Source: Jaapia argillacea MUCL 33604 (taxonomy: Eukaryota; Basidiomycota; Agaricomycetes; Jaapiales; Jaapiaceae). Taken from it: a stretch of 64,000 bases of DNA. A program made the translations under genes and the position numbers. The number at the start of each line of letters is the position of its first letter. The first letter of the stretch is position 1. This document shows, one piece after another, positions 12,001-23,549 of the stretch. Below the pieces are notes generated by a model. The model was given only the letters and a program-made list of their open reading frames with translations, was not told where the DNA came from and made no database searches. Where the stretch lies: the NCBI GenBank assembly GCA_000697665.1, contig KL197713.1, positions 760,894 through 824,893 on the forward strand, read 5' to 3'.

Positions 12001-13083
12001 TCAAGTACGGAGCGGCGATCATGGTTTTCGGACGGGGATTCCAGAAAGACAATCTCACTGTCCGCCGTCCCGGGTCATCGACTACTCCCTCGACCAAGGA
12101 GAGTCTCATACCCTTCACAACCTTGTATTTCCATGATTCCTTTTCCCCCGTGGGCACCGTAAACAGATGGTTACAGATCCACCTCACCACACGCCTGTTG
12201 AATTCAACTTTCCCCTCGGCCTTTCATTAAACTTCCCCTGTTCGGACTCCTGCGCTGACCAGTTGAGGAGGATTATTCACAAGGTCCAATCGGCTGCAGC
12301 TATGTTGTTGGGAGCTGCGCGGTTGTTCGCACCTTCATCGTTGCGTTTGCCAATCCAAGAACAAAAAGCAAGACATAACAGGGGTCAGAGAAGCATCTCG
12401 TTGTCAGTGACGACAGCATCCGGAAGGCAGCTTCATAACCGAAGGGCATACTCTGCACCAGAAGCCCTGTTGCCATCATCCACCTGCCTCCCCGGAGGGA
12501 GGCGGGTACTTAGTGGGTACTTACACTACTGGCATCCCAGGACCCAGAGATCCTCAGTGGACAAGTAGAAGGAATGCGTCGACCAATCGTATTATGCATA
12601 TGTCCCAACAGCAGCCAATTGCCATCGAGTGTCCTGGTAACGGCTATCATCTGGAAGATCGACGGTTGCCGTTGCCTTCCCGTCGTCAAGGAAGTTTGAC
12701 AGAGAACACTTGGAAAGAAGCAAATTAGCCAAATCAGAATGTTTTTGGACTCCGCGGGAGGCATATATACCAAGTGCTGCTCTGCTCAAGGAACTCACCT
12801 TCGTTCTCCCCTCCACTCCTTTTTTCTGTTTTCGTTCTTTTTATTCGTCGAGTTGACTCTCGACTTTTCGTTCTTTCGGGGTGAGTATACTACCTCTTCA
12901 CCTCCAGACCTTCAGTTGACGTTGGCATGACCTTCCTTAGATCACTCTCTTTGATAGAGACGCCTTTTGCACCCCCTCTGGGAGGATATTTTCTTGCGCC
13001 TTTGTCCGAGAGTTTGATACCTCGACGGTTACACATTTTTGCCTATTTTTCATTGCTTGTTTTACCTGTCCTCGAAATCTACA
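12001..13083. promoter_or_regulatory. Long upstream region of the cupredoxin gene
   Basis: About 1.1 kb without a supported gene. A TATATA element lies at 12763-12769. A GTGAGT donor at 12881 with a CTTAG acceptor ending at 12940 would make a 60-base intron in the 5' untranslated region. The duplicated phrase GGGTACTTA at about 12506 and 12518 is a short direct repeat. Several open frames are present but none has family support or splice continuity. Confidence 0.45.
12763..12769 (+). promoter_or_regulatory. Candidate TATA box of the cupredoxin gene
   Basis: TATATAC at this place lies about 320 bases before the ATG, or about 260 if a 60-base leader intron at 12881-12940 is removed. The leader would be long but is common for highly expressed fungal surface proteins. 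Confidence 0.4.
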
Positions 13084-14623
13084 ATGGTCTACACTCACTT
13101 GATCTCCTTGGTCGCCCTCGTTGGCATGACCCTCGCGGCTCCCATCCCCGATAGTGCCATTGGTGGTGAAGTTGCCGTTTCGGCTCCTAATGGGATCATC
13201 ATGTCCGACACTGTCACCGCTTCATCGTGAGTTGCCGAATGCCTCTGACCCGTCTGTGAGGGTAATTGATTTGATTGACGTTGACAGGACCATCGTCGCT
13301 ACCTCGACGAGCTCAACCGCGTATGCAGCTATGGCTACCTCGTCCATGGGTTATGGAGGCTATGGTGCTTATTCATCACCAGTATATGACGCATATACAT
13401 CCACCGGTTACGGGGCGTATTCGTCACCCACAGCCGCTGCATACTCGGAGTATACACAACCTGCTACCACTACCTCCGCGGCTTATGCCACCGCCACCTA
13501 TGGCTCTGGTAGTTCCAACTGGGGTGGGTCCGGATACAATGACTGTGTTCAACGTATGTTCCATCGTTCATTCCAAGGTGTTCGGTTTCTAATTTCTATG
13601 GAACTAGAATGCATTGCATCTTTCGGTGCCCCATCATCGTGGGCTCCTACAGCTACCGGAAGCTCAATGGGTAGTTATGGTACTGGTGCGACACATACCG
13701 TCGTCGTTGCCCCGACCCAAGGTGTATTACGATATGTTCCCTTCGCCGTCAATGCCTCAGTGGGAGACACCATCAAGTTCATGTGGGGTGCCAACAACCA
13801 CACCGTGACGAAATCATCGTCTCTGGGTGTCTGCAATAGGAGTGCTGATGCTTTATTCACCTCCGGCGAACAGAACAAGTCATTTACCTGTGAGTAATGA
13901 ATATCGTACTCCAGATCCATCTAACTTGAGAGGAACAGTCACCCAAGTCATCAACGACACCACCCCAACCTTCTTCTATTGTGCCACTACTGGTCATTGC
14001 GAGAAGGGCATGTTCGGTATCATCAACCCTCCGAACGCTGCTGGAAGCCCCACGACCGTCAACTCCATGATGTCGTCCATGACTGCCAATGTAAGTCGCT
14101 CCGTTGAGAGCTACCAGATTTCCTTGCTGATTTTCTCCAACTCAGAGCTCGACCATGGCGGCCATGTGGTCATATGCCAACAACATGACTGCTGGCAATA
14201 TCGCTGCATCGAACTGGGGCGGAAACATCGATATGACTGGTATGGAGCCTTGGGCACAAGAAGCTTTGGTTGAGAACGTCTTGTAAGTCAAGTCCTGATG
14301 TGATTCAATACGCAGGATTGACTCCTCCCAGGTATATGCGCACCTTCATCGCCGCCAACCCTGAAACAATCACAGCAAGTGGCGAAGTCGATCTGAGCGC
14401 AGCTGGCGGGAACCCCATGATGCTTCCGCAAGACATCACCCAGGTTCTCGCTAATCCAGCCAGCTCCCCTTCGGTTGCCGCTGCTGCTCCTGCTCCAACC
14501 GCCTCAGCATCAACGGCAGCCTCATCACCTGCTACCACGATGAAGAGCGCTGCTGCCTCTGTTACATCGTCAACAGTGGCGATGGTGTTCGCAGTCGGTT
14601 TGGCTGCCATTACACTGCTGTAA
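13084..14623 (+). CDS. Secreted GPI-type protein with a type-1 copper (cupredoxin) domain
   Basis: Extracellular, probably cell-wall-attached blue-copper-like protein. The N-terminus is a signal peptide (MVYTHLISLVALVGMTLA, cleaved near APIPD). A Tyr/Gly/Ser/Ala-rich low-complexity stretch follows, with repeated GYGAYSSP units. A cupredoxin fold comes next: VLRYVPFAVNASVGDTIKF, then the first copper histidine in NNHTVTKSS, then FFYCATTGHCEKGMFG. The last block supplies Cys, His and Met, so the full His-Cys-His-Met set for a type-1 site is present. The C-terminus is Ala/Ser/Thr-rich and ends in a hydrophobic tail (VAMVFAVGLAAITLL), the signature of a GPI signal. Introns lie near 13229-13287, 13553-13606, 13890-13938, 14092-14144 and 14282-14331. 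Physiological partner unknown; such proteins are often tied to lignocellulose growth or development. Confidence 0.85.
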
Positions 14624-15143
14624 AAAACCATCCTCTCCAGGACATGGACAAAAGTTGGTGTGGACATTTTCTCAAATCACTTCGACTGGACAGTGGACTT
14701 TACATCGGACCGAGTAGACTACAAGCTCTTGGCGAAACTGTATAATTGTTCGTTTATCTTTTCTTTCTTGGACATTTTTGCTATCATCTCGGACTTTGGT
14801 TGCACAAACTTCGTTGTTTGTTAGGGCTTTGTGATCCCACTTTATTTACACTACGCTTTCGTTACCCACCTTGTCTTCCAGTTTACTAGGAGAGGTCTTC
14901 CTTTTCTTGTAGATCTCGGTTGTCGTTGAAATTCATTGTTCCGACATCCACCATCTCACATGTTTTGTGCGAATCGAGAGTCCAAGCCTTGCGGACTGCC
15001 TGATCCAGACAATTGGAATGCAATGGAGAAATAATGCAGTTGATGCAAAATGTATGTGAATGCGTAGTGATTATACAGGGTTTGATTGATGCGATGATGT
15101 TGAATTGGAGCCCCAAATGCCCTTCTCCTAGCCAGGGTCTAAT
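14624..15143. other. Convergent 3' spacer
   Basis: About 520 bases between the cupredoxin (+) and the COMT-type methyltransferase (-). T-rich on the + strand; no supported gene. Confidence 0.5.
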
Positions 15144-17016
15144 TTATGCTGGTGCGCAGACGATGAAGCCGAAAGGAGAATCATCTCGGCGGTGGACTTG
15201 GATGGCCTTCCATCCACACTTCTTCGCAAGCTCAACGTGGTGGGGAAGAGTACGTTCTTGACCGTTGAAGTTAGTCAACATCTGTCGATCCCAGTTAGTG
15301 CTTGCACACCTCCCAATAGAAACAGATGTGCTTACTGTCATATCCAAGCAATAGGCAGTGGAGCTGGCCTTGCCCAAGTTAGCCAGGAGAGGCTTCGGAG
15401 CTTGAATGGCCTTCGCTCCTGGCAACAAGTTGACATCGCTATCGTCGGGGCAGGCGAACGGGATGATGAAGTCGCCGATGACAAGTTTAGTTTTTGGGGC
15501 AGCAGCAGCACGGAGACGGTTCAAGATCGTTTCACAATCATGATCAGGCCAGTCGTGGAGGATGGTGCGGACGAAGAAGACACTGGCATTGGTTTGGGGT
15601 TGAGCATCGAAGAATTCGTGGGCTGGTAGTCGGACAATGGATTAGCTTTGTTGTGCCACAACGTAAAAAAAAAGAGTGGCCGACCTTCGAATCTGACGCG
15701 TCCGGACTTGATGGCCTCGGGGTAAACTTCGTTCCAAAACTGATTATGGGCGAAGATGTTATTTTAGAGTGAAGGTGGGAGATCAAGGCATCTGACCTTA
15801 AGACCGTGTTCCACGACTTGCGGTCGTTCCTGGATGACAATTCGGACTTGAGGGAAGGCCTGTGCGACGATCATCGAAGGCATTCCATTTCCTCCTCCGA
15901 CATCGACGACTAGATCGTCAGGAGTCAAGGAAGCCCAGTCGAAGCCTGTTAATTTGGTTAGAATACATAAGCCGCCGTTTTATTTATCAATGAAATGCGG
16001 TCAGTACATACCATGAAGGATTGCATTGGGACTGTTCCACAAGGATGTTCCACGGATGCAGGCATTGTATCGGCTGAATCGCTTCTCATTGCCAGGCTCT
16101 TCGATCCAAGAGAAGAACTGTCTGTCCATGTTGAACGCTTGTTGCATGGGGGCATGGATGGCACTGAAGCTGTATTTCTTGACAGGATCGGTCAAAGTCT
16201 CATAGAGGTAGCTGGATGCTTTGCAAACTTCATCCGTACTGAACAGACGATGGTAAGTGTTGACACTCGAAGGGGGAATGAGAGACATACACGTGGTCGA
16301 TGACAGCGGCAGCACCAGTTGTTCCCTCGTGCTTATCAATTTTGCTGTGGGGGAAGGATGAGTATTCGCTCTATAGTATCATACACTCAGGCACTTACCC
16401 TGATGCGATCGCTGCGCTGGACTTTCCAGAGTCGAAGTAGGAGGAGATACGGTTGTTGGCGAAGACATTGGGCTTGACTTCCCGGAAAATATGATGGGTA
16501 GCAAGGAGACGGAAAATGCGAGCTTATGGAAAATCGCATAATTAGCAGTGATGAAATTGAACCAATTTTCGGGGACTGACCAAGCCTAGTGGGCTCCATT
16601 CCCGTGGTCTTTGCTAGATCATTGATATCGCGCCCTGCAGGACCAGCCTCGCGAAGGTATTCGACGGCATTGATCTGTTCTGCCACCCGCAGACAAGCAG
16701 AGAGTTCGTACTGCGTAGAGAATTTCAGATCACATCAATGGCCAAGAAAAAAATCGGGACTGACTGCAGTAGCGGCATCAAAGATGGACAAGAAAGGTGG
16801 CCGAGCCGTCATCATCAGTTGGTAAGAAGCCGCGGTAATGGCATTGACAGCCTCCACAACCGAAGGCTCCGACGACAAAGCCTCGGCGGCTGGGTTGGAG
16901 TTGAAAGGTCCATCAAGCGACGGGAAGTCGACTGACTTCGCGGTATAGTAAGACTCCAATTTACTGATGGAGTCATCGATGATGCCACGCAAGAGCTTCA
17001 AATCCTGTATGGTCAT
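15144..17016 (-). CDS. COMT-type O-methyltransferase (family 2, with dimerisation domain)
   Basis: SAM-dependent O-methyltransferase of the plant/fungal COMT family, acting on phenolic or polyketide hydroxyls. The start at 17016 (MTIQDLKLLRGIIDD) is the first ATG; upstream in-frame sequence has only non-ATG triplets. The N-terminal half is the winged-helix dimerisation domain (LRVAEQINAVEYLREAGPAG, INDLAKTTGMEPTRL). The C-terminal half has the SAM motif LVVDVGGGNGMPSMIVAQ, the acidic block IQERPQVVEHGL, and FVRTILHDWPDHDCETIL with the family's catalytic His. At least six introns interrupt it (for example about 16339-16386 and 15732-15795). The end GFIVCAPA precedes a TAA at 15144. A separate class I O-methyltransferase follows upstream on the same strand, but nothing shows they share a pathway. 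Confidence 0.88.
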
Positions 17017-17844
17017 ATCTGCAGACAAGGTGAAGTGAAGGATCTAGGAAACAGAGGAATTCGGCGAGGATGTGCATAGGCATCGTATCAACTGATATAC
17101 AGCCCAGGTGGGAGCTCAAAGAAGTCCATTATGCATGAAAGAAGGCAACCGTGGGCAGCGTGTGTTAGGACGGTGTGAACACAGTATACAGAACTGGGAC
17201 CGCAAAGTCCATTAAGCCGTGTTAACCCGGACCGAGTGATGAAAGGGCGGCACCGGACTGTATTGTGAACGGTGGCAGGGAAAAAACCTAGAGAATGCGG
17301 AGTTGTTGAATAAGAATTAAAGAAGTGATGTGGTACACAGGCGCACCTGTCAAGTGCGGTCACTCGGACGAGAATGATGGACAAATCCTCCAAGCTCTCG
17401 CAACGTCATCAGTTCTATGGAGATATAGCGGTTCAATCAATCTCCCTCAACTGGGTGAGATGAAACTGCCCCTCTATCTCCGCGAGCTATGACCAACGCT
17501 GGTAATCCCGCTACGAAAATCTGACATCGATAGGGCGGTTGCGCAGCTTCGAGTTTTCTTGCAACGGTCGTAGTTAGGACGGACAGGGAGGGACGACTGG
17601 CTGTTTTACTAGTACGGTTTTGAATCATTGATTGTGTATGGGTACGGTGTGTGGGCAGAGTTGGAACCGGGTCTCGAAGACCATGAGTTTAAGCTTTTGA
17701 CGCCGTCATGATGTTGACATGGTACTGTCTCTCAGGCAGCCTCGATTCATCACCAGAGACTTTCAAGATGTTTTGGGAATGTTGTTGGAATAATCAAATA
17801 CAAGACATGAACACGTTCGCTAATAAGTACAGACGCTTCCACCC
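17017..17844. other. Intergenic spacer between two minus-strand methyltransferases
   Basis: About 830 bases holding the promoter of the COMT-type gene and the 3' end of the next one. The minus-strand open frame at 17088-17393 lacks family support. No clear regulatory cluster seen. Confidence 0.45.
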
Positions 17845-18728
17845 TCACAAGACCTTAATATACATGAAGCCATCATAACCTTTCTCGCCAGCAGTTGGGA
17901 TGCTAGTGGCGTCAACCCCAGGATCGTCCTTCACCATCTGTAGCAATGTACGGATACCCTCCAAGTCGGGCAAATCAGCAGCATCCTTGATCGACATATC
18001 GCTGACCCGGCAGTTGCGGAACACGTTGTCCACAATCTGAGACAATTGTGAGCTACAGCAACGTTGGCACATGGGAAGCACGTACAATGACACCACCCTT
18101 CCTCGTCAACCGTCTCGCCTCGGTGTAGTAGGTTGGGTTACCCTTCTTGTCGGCGTCAACGAACACCAAATCAAAGAGCTCCTCCGGGTGCATGGCTTTC
18201 ATACTGTCGCCAGCAGGTCCGACGATGATCTTGACTTTGTCAGCCAAGCCAGCGTGGGCGATGTTCTGGGCGGCAACCTGGGTCGATATGATCAGACTTG
18301 TCGGACTGTGAGCCAATGAAACTGCGAATTCTACCTTGGCGAATTCCTGGCTCAGCTCCAACGTAATCATTTGGCCACCTGGAGGAAGAGCTCGCGCAAA
18401 GAAGATGGCGGAGTACCTGCAATGACATGGTTAACAAAGTCGAAGGGCAGTCGAACAGTAGAAGTACATACCCGCCCAATGTTCCCACCTCCAAGATCCT
18501 CTTCGCGCCAATGCTCTCGGCAATGAACTTCATCAGTTTGCCCTGGGCAGGAGTGACGCTGACGTCGGGCAAACCGTGTTCTGTGCTGTTCTTCAGGGCA
18601 TATTCGATCGCCTCGTCCTCCCCGATCAAGAATTGTTTGTGGTACTCGCACTCGCGAACCCAGTCGTCGAGTGTCGTGGGGGTAAGGAGCTGTGCGGGGA
18701 ACTTCCAACTTTTTGCGAAGTAAGACAT
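17845..18728 (-). CDS. Class I SAM-dependent O-methyltransferase, copy 2
   Basis: Paralogue of the gene at 6993-7864. It starts MSYFAKSWKFPAQLL and keeps the same blocks: LDDWVRECEYHKQFLIGEDE, GLPDVSVTPAQGKLMKFIAE, the SAM motif KRILEVGTLGG, MITLELSQEFAK, LFDLVFVDADKKGN, GGVI joined to IVDNVFRNCRVSD, and the end GEKGYDGFMYIKVL. Introns lie after GTLGG, after the QEFAK segment and after GGVI, as in copy 1, which supports both gene models. The IDAD/VDAD block supplies the metal-binding Asp of cation-dependent catechol-type methyltransferases. Substrate unknown. Confidence 0.88.
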
Positions 18729-19058
18729 GTTGAGAGATAGGAATGTCGATGTAGAGGGTTATGCCATTGCGGTAGATATATAGCAGATGCTGTTAATGGC
18801 TATCAGATTGGCCCCACATCAAACTCCTCTTTAAACCCGACCTTGAACGAACGATTCGCAGTCTGTGGTGGCCGCGAAGTAGTGTTGGGAAAAGAGGGTC
18901 GGGAACTGGGATAGCGAGATGAAAGTCGCGTTTAGGCTTCCAAAGGGTGTCGGATAAGGGAAAGAAGCTGATGTTTTGGGGAGAAATCTAGCGATCAGGG
19001 AGTATGGGAAAGGGTTGAGAACGCGGCCGAAGATTAGGTACACAGGATTGGATGGTAC
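18729..19058. other. Intergenic spacer
   Basis: About 330 bases between the NEPRO-like gene's stop and the methyltransferase start, both on the minus strand. Apart from the TATA-like element near 18780 I see nothing. Confidence 0.4.
18776..18783 (-). promoter_or_regulatory. Candidate TATA box of O-methyltransferase copy 2
   Basis: On the minus strand this reads TATATATC-like (CTATATATCT in context) about 50 bases before the ATG at 18728. Confidence 0.4.
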
Positions 19059-20465
19059 CTAAAAGCCAAATATTTCGTCTATTTCATCTTTCCTTTTCAT
19101 CCTTTTTTTCACCTCGGACGGGGCAGCACCACGAGAGTGTTTTCTTTTCTTCAGCGAAGCGTTATTGGTCCTTACAATATTTTCCCGATCTAGCAGTAGG
19201 TTTCGGTGCGGAGTGTGGTATGAATGTATTAAATACACACGCAGAGAAACCTCGGCAAGCCCTGGCGCTTCGCAGGTTTTGGACACGACAGTGGAGGTAG
19301 ACGCAGACTGCTCCTGCAGTACAGGGGTTTCTGCGACCGACCCCTGAGACTTTGCGGACATAATAGAAAAGAGGTCATCGGGGGAGGGCGCATGTGAACG
19401 TGTGTATGTCCGGTGGACCGCAGGTTCGGTCAGATTTCGCGTGTCTTTCTCGCTAGGGTCAAGGACTTGATGTGCGGCAGGGCGTGCAACCGATGTCCCT
19501 AAGTCCTCGCCGACGAAGCTGCTTGAGGGTGGCTCTTGCGCGATTATAGGAACAATTACGGGCGCTCTATGATCATGTGCGTCATTAATGCGGGTATTAA
19601 GGAGGTGGGTGCACTTCTGAGCTTCTCCGGGCTATTGGGCACCATCACAGGGTTAGCATACGCCGTACGTGAATCAGAATTAGTTCTAGGGCTCACATGG
19701 AGAATCGTGAGCATTTCGTGCACCACGCGATGCGCCGATTTAAGGGCTTTATGAATCTCATTTATTAGCAACGATAATCGAGATGATATTGCCGTCAGGG
19801 TAAGTATGAGCTGAGCGAAGTATCCAGACTGCATGGCGAGCGTGAAGTAGCTGCAAACGAAGTTCAATTCTGCTGGACGGCGACAAAATGTGTCAAGGTA
19901 ATCTCACTGGTATGCCTCGTTCAGTCGCTCCTCGTTCTGTGATCGAGTCAGCCAGTGGATGCGATATCAGAGATGGTTCAATCGCACACGCTCGAGTAAG
20001 GGGTGGCCAGCTGATAGGCGTTCCAACACAAATTTTAGATACTTGGCGCTGGGGTAATGTGTCCATGATCCTCTCAGGGACTTCGGGCTGTGGAACGTCA
20101 CGAATGGTTCAACGAGGAGGCCAAGGCGAGACTCACTTCGTCAGGAGAGTATCGCCAAAAAATGATGACCTCAACACGTCAAGTAAATTTCCAAGATTCA
20201 TCTCTTTCAGCCTCAGACCAAATCTCCTCATCTCGTCTGCACGATTCCAGAAGATAGCCGACCGGTGTTGATTTTTACCTTTGTAGTGCAACCTCTCCAA
20301 AACCTGGACTTCGTCGGCGTGCACCGAGAGTAGAGTTTGCAGCTGACGACAGCATCCTTTGAGGTCCTTCAAGGCGGAGTCGACAGAGGTCAGAAGGGAA
20401 GCATCCAGAGAGGATCGTCGACAACAGGAGATGGAGGATACTTGAGCATATCTTCTAAGTTTCAT
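19059..20465 (-). CDS. NEPRO/Rmp1-like nucleolar protein
   Basis: Probable homologue of the nucleolus and neural progenitor protein family, whose N-terminal domain is related to the Rmp1 subunit of RNase MRP. The start at 20465 gives MKLRRYAQVSS, then a helical segment with VDSALKDLKGCCRQLQTLL and the signature VQVLERLHYKGKNQHRSA followed by FWNRADEMRRFGLRL. The next exons read NPKSLRGSWTHYPSAKYLK, NEERLNEAY, then a long helix (SGYFAQLILTLTAISSRLSL, HRVVHEMLTILH). A disordered middle follows and a basic C-terminus (KKRKHSRGAAPSEVKKRMK) ends in DEIDEIFGF. The lysine-rich tail fits nucleolar localisation. A 51-base intron candidate (about 19180-19230) has a length divisible by three, so both forms stay in frame. 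The family call is from motif memory. Confidence 0.72.
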
Positions 20466-20665
20466 TTCCCGAGATGGTGAGCCGACTCAGAGCTTGCGTG
20501 AAGGTGAACACTTGAATCAAATCAAGTTGCGAAACGATCAACAAGCGTGCGCGACGTAGTCTGGCAGAATCGCGTGGATCACTGGAAGCTGGCTTCCTCC
20601 CGACCATCATCTCACCGTTTGCCTGATCCTACCTACTATTCGACGAGCTTTTCACTCCCATTATC
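20466..20665. promoter_or_regulatory. Short divergent promoter, NEPRO-like (-) / beta-adaptin (+)
   Basis: Exactly 200 bases separate the two ATGs, so the core promoters must be shared or adjacent. No TATA box is evident, as is usual for housekeeping pairs. Confidence 0.5.
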
Positions 20666-23378
20666 ATGAGCGGGCAAACCGGACAAGATGCCAAATTCTT
20701 CCAGCGAGGAAAGATTCAGGTAGGTGCGGGCCCAGCCATCCACCTTCCCCAAGTCTTCAAATCATGAAAGTGGTACCTCCTGTAGGAATTCCGGGCAGAG
20801 TTGCAAGCTGCCGAGGCAAAGGACAAGAAGTTCATGAAACGGAGGACAGTTCTGAAGAAGATAGTGGCGAATATTACGATGGGCAATGATAGTTGGTACC
20901 GTTTTTGTTCCTTCATCGGGACATAGAATTCACGACGGATGTCTGGCGATGAACAGTGTCAGCTCTATTCCCCGATGTCGTCCAATGTCTGGGAACACCC
21001 GTCAACGAGATAAAGAAGAGTGGGTGTTGCACGTTGGCCGTGCCATTATTAACTAACGCTCAACTGCACAGTGGTGTACCTCTTCCTTATGAGTTACGGT
21101 AAAGCAAAAGCAGACCAAATCCACCTGGCCATTCCCAAATTCTTAGAGGTGAGTACTTTCCTCGGTGCAATTCGGCCGTTACTAATGGACGTAGGATTGC
21201 AATAACCACGACCCTCTCATCCGAGCCCTTGCTATCCGCACGATGTCGTATATTCCAATACCCGTAGTGACCGAAGCCCTCACGGATCAACTTCGACACT
21301 GTCTGAAAGACCGCGACCCCTATGTTCGCAAAACTGCTGCTATTTGCGTCGCTAAAGTCTACACAGCTGATCCTAGGAAAGCTGAGAAAGCTGGCTTTGT
21401 CGAGATGCTGAGGGACCTGATGCTTGATCCGAATGCCACTGTCATCTCCAATGCGGTTGCGGCGCTGTCGGAGATTGGAGATCGACAGGATGGAGTTATC
21501 TTCAAGCTGAACTTGACGATAGCTAACAAGCTCCTTGCTGCCATTGCCGAGAGTTCAGAGTGAGTCCGTAGTTTCTTCCTCCAAGTCCTGTCACTCAGTC
21601 TTCTGTTAGGTGGGGACAAATCTACATCCTCGATTCACTTTTGCGCTATGTGCCAGAGAAGCACTCAGATGCCGAACTTATGGCTGAGCGGGTCGTCGTC
21701 CAGCTACAGCATGCAAACTCGGCTGTCGTACTCACAGCCATCAAAGTTCTCCTCTATCTTATGAACTACATGGAGAATCGGCGATTAATGGACTATATTT
21801 GCAAGAAGATGGGCCCACCTCTTGGTACCTTCAGCCGTAATATTGGGCTGTACAACGGAGTCAACTAATATTCTTGACAGTCACCTTACTATCATCTGGA
21901 CCGGAAGTTCAATACGTTGCATTACGGAACATCTTATTGATAATCCAACGGCGGCCATCCGTCCTCAAGAACGACGTCAAGGTATTCTTCTGCAAATACA
22001 ATGATCCCATATACGTCAAGCTTGCGAAATTGGAGATCATGTACAGACTAGCTCGAGAAGAGAACTCACGAGAAGTCCTCGCCGAATTACAAGAGTTCGT
22101 AGACCCTTCGGAACTACTTGCACTATATCTCGGTTGACAATTACCCCCGCATCCGTTAGGTATGCCTCAGAAGTCGACGTCGATTTCGTTCGCAAAGCCG
22201 TTCGCTCCATAGGCCGACTCGCTATCAAAGTCGAACCCGCAGCCGACGACTGTATCCAAGCCCTCCTCGAGCTCATTGAAACAAAGGTGACCTACGTAGT
22301 CCAAGAAGCCATTATTGTCATCAAAGATATCTTCCGACGGTATCCAGGCAAATATGAGGGCATCATCCCAAAACTATGCGAGAATTTGGATGCATTGGAT
22401 GAACCTGAAGCGAAGGCTGCTATGATTTGGATTGTGGGACAGTTTGCTGATAGAATCGACAATGCTGATGAGCTCTTGGATGATTTGGTATACGCATTTT
22501 TGGATGAGGCTGTTGAAGTATGACCTACCACCTCCTTCGTCTTGTCTTTCCAAGACTCACGGATGTATCTGCACTATCTCAGGTCCAGCTCGCTCTTTTA
22601 ACAGCCTCAGTCAAACTTTTCATTCACAAATCCACCTCCTCCCGTGCCAAAGAGCTCGTCCACAAGGTGCTTAAATGGGCCACGGAAGACATCGATAACC
22701 CGGATCTTCGAGACAGAGGCTTCATGTACTGGAGGTTATTGGCTGTCAACCCAAGAGTTGCTGGAGAGATTGTCCTAGCCGAGAAACCCGCCATCACAAC
22801 AGATGCCGATAGAATGGATAGAGGGGCCCTCGATCAGCTATTATTGCACACGGGAACTCTTGGAAGTATCTATCACAAGAACCCCGAGGTCAGCTTCGCT
22901 TTTATCTTCGCTTTCCGTGCATTTTGGCTCAAGTAATTGATGGATGTCGTAGACGTTCATCCGAAATGCGGCAGGCAGAGCATTGGCCGACAGCCCAGCA
23001 CTAAATGCCAATTCTCGAGCAGTCCTAGTCCCCCTTGCCCGCATTCAATTGCCTTCAACGGGGGTTAGTATACCCGGCCCAGGGCCTGTCGAACCACACG
23101 AGCGGAAACCCTCCCCACCACCACCTGCCGCAGCCAAACCCGCACCTCCCATCCCCAGTGACGATGATCATGACGGTGACGATGGTGAGTACGAAGGGGA
23201 TGGGGATGGGGACGATGAGGACGAAGCGATGCATGTGAAGGGTGCCGCTGAGGGGACCGATGTGGACCCTTATGCGGACTTGGATAATGCGTTTGGAGGG
23301 TATGTCGCCGACGGACCAAGACCCATGGGTACGCTTACTGGGAAGAGAGGCGGGGACGACGATGACTTGTTGTTTTGA
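20666..23378 (+). CDS. Clathrin adaptor complex large beta subunit (beta-adaptin, AP-1/AP-2)
   Basis: Large subunit of a clathrin adaptor (AP-1 at the trans-Golgi/endosome or AP-2 at the plasma membrane). The start at 20666 gives [18 protein letters not shown], then short exons [38 protein letters not shown] and [21 protein letters not shown] long HEAT/ARM solenoid follows ([85 protein letters not shown]). The C-terminus is a Pro-rich and very acidic hinge ([20 protein letters not shown]) ending DDDLLF at 23378. The DLLF end resembles a clathrin-box-like or acidic-dileucine motif. There is no C-terminal ear domain, as in many fungal beta-adaptins. About nine short introns. AP-1 versus AP-2 cannot be decided by eye. 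Confidence 0.93.
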
Positions 23379-23549
23379 TTTATCATGTACACTGGGCAAG
23401 GATACTGTGTACATCTTTTTTTGCGTTGTTTTGGATACATGAGGTGATAGCATACAATGATACCTATTGATCCGTTATTACTCCCAGAGGGTATGTGTTG
23501 AGTACGCATGAACAGGCGAGAAATCGGTGAGTTATCATATGCGGAATAG

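Noticed and set aside
6993-18728. Full secondary-metabolite gene cluster
   Set aside because: Three methyltransferases are present but no backbone synthase, P450, transporter or pathway regulator.
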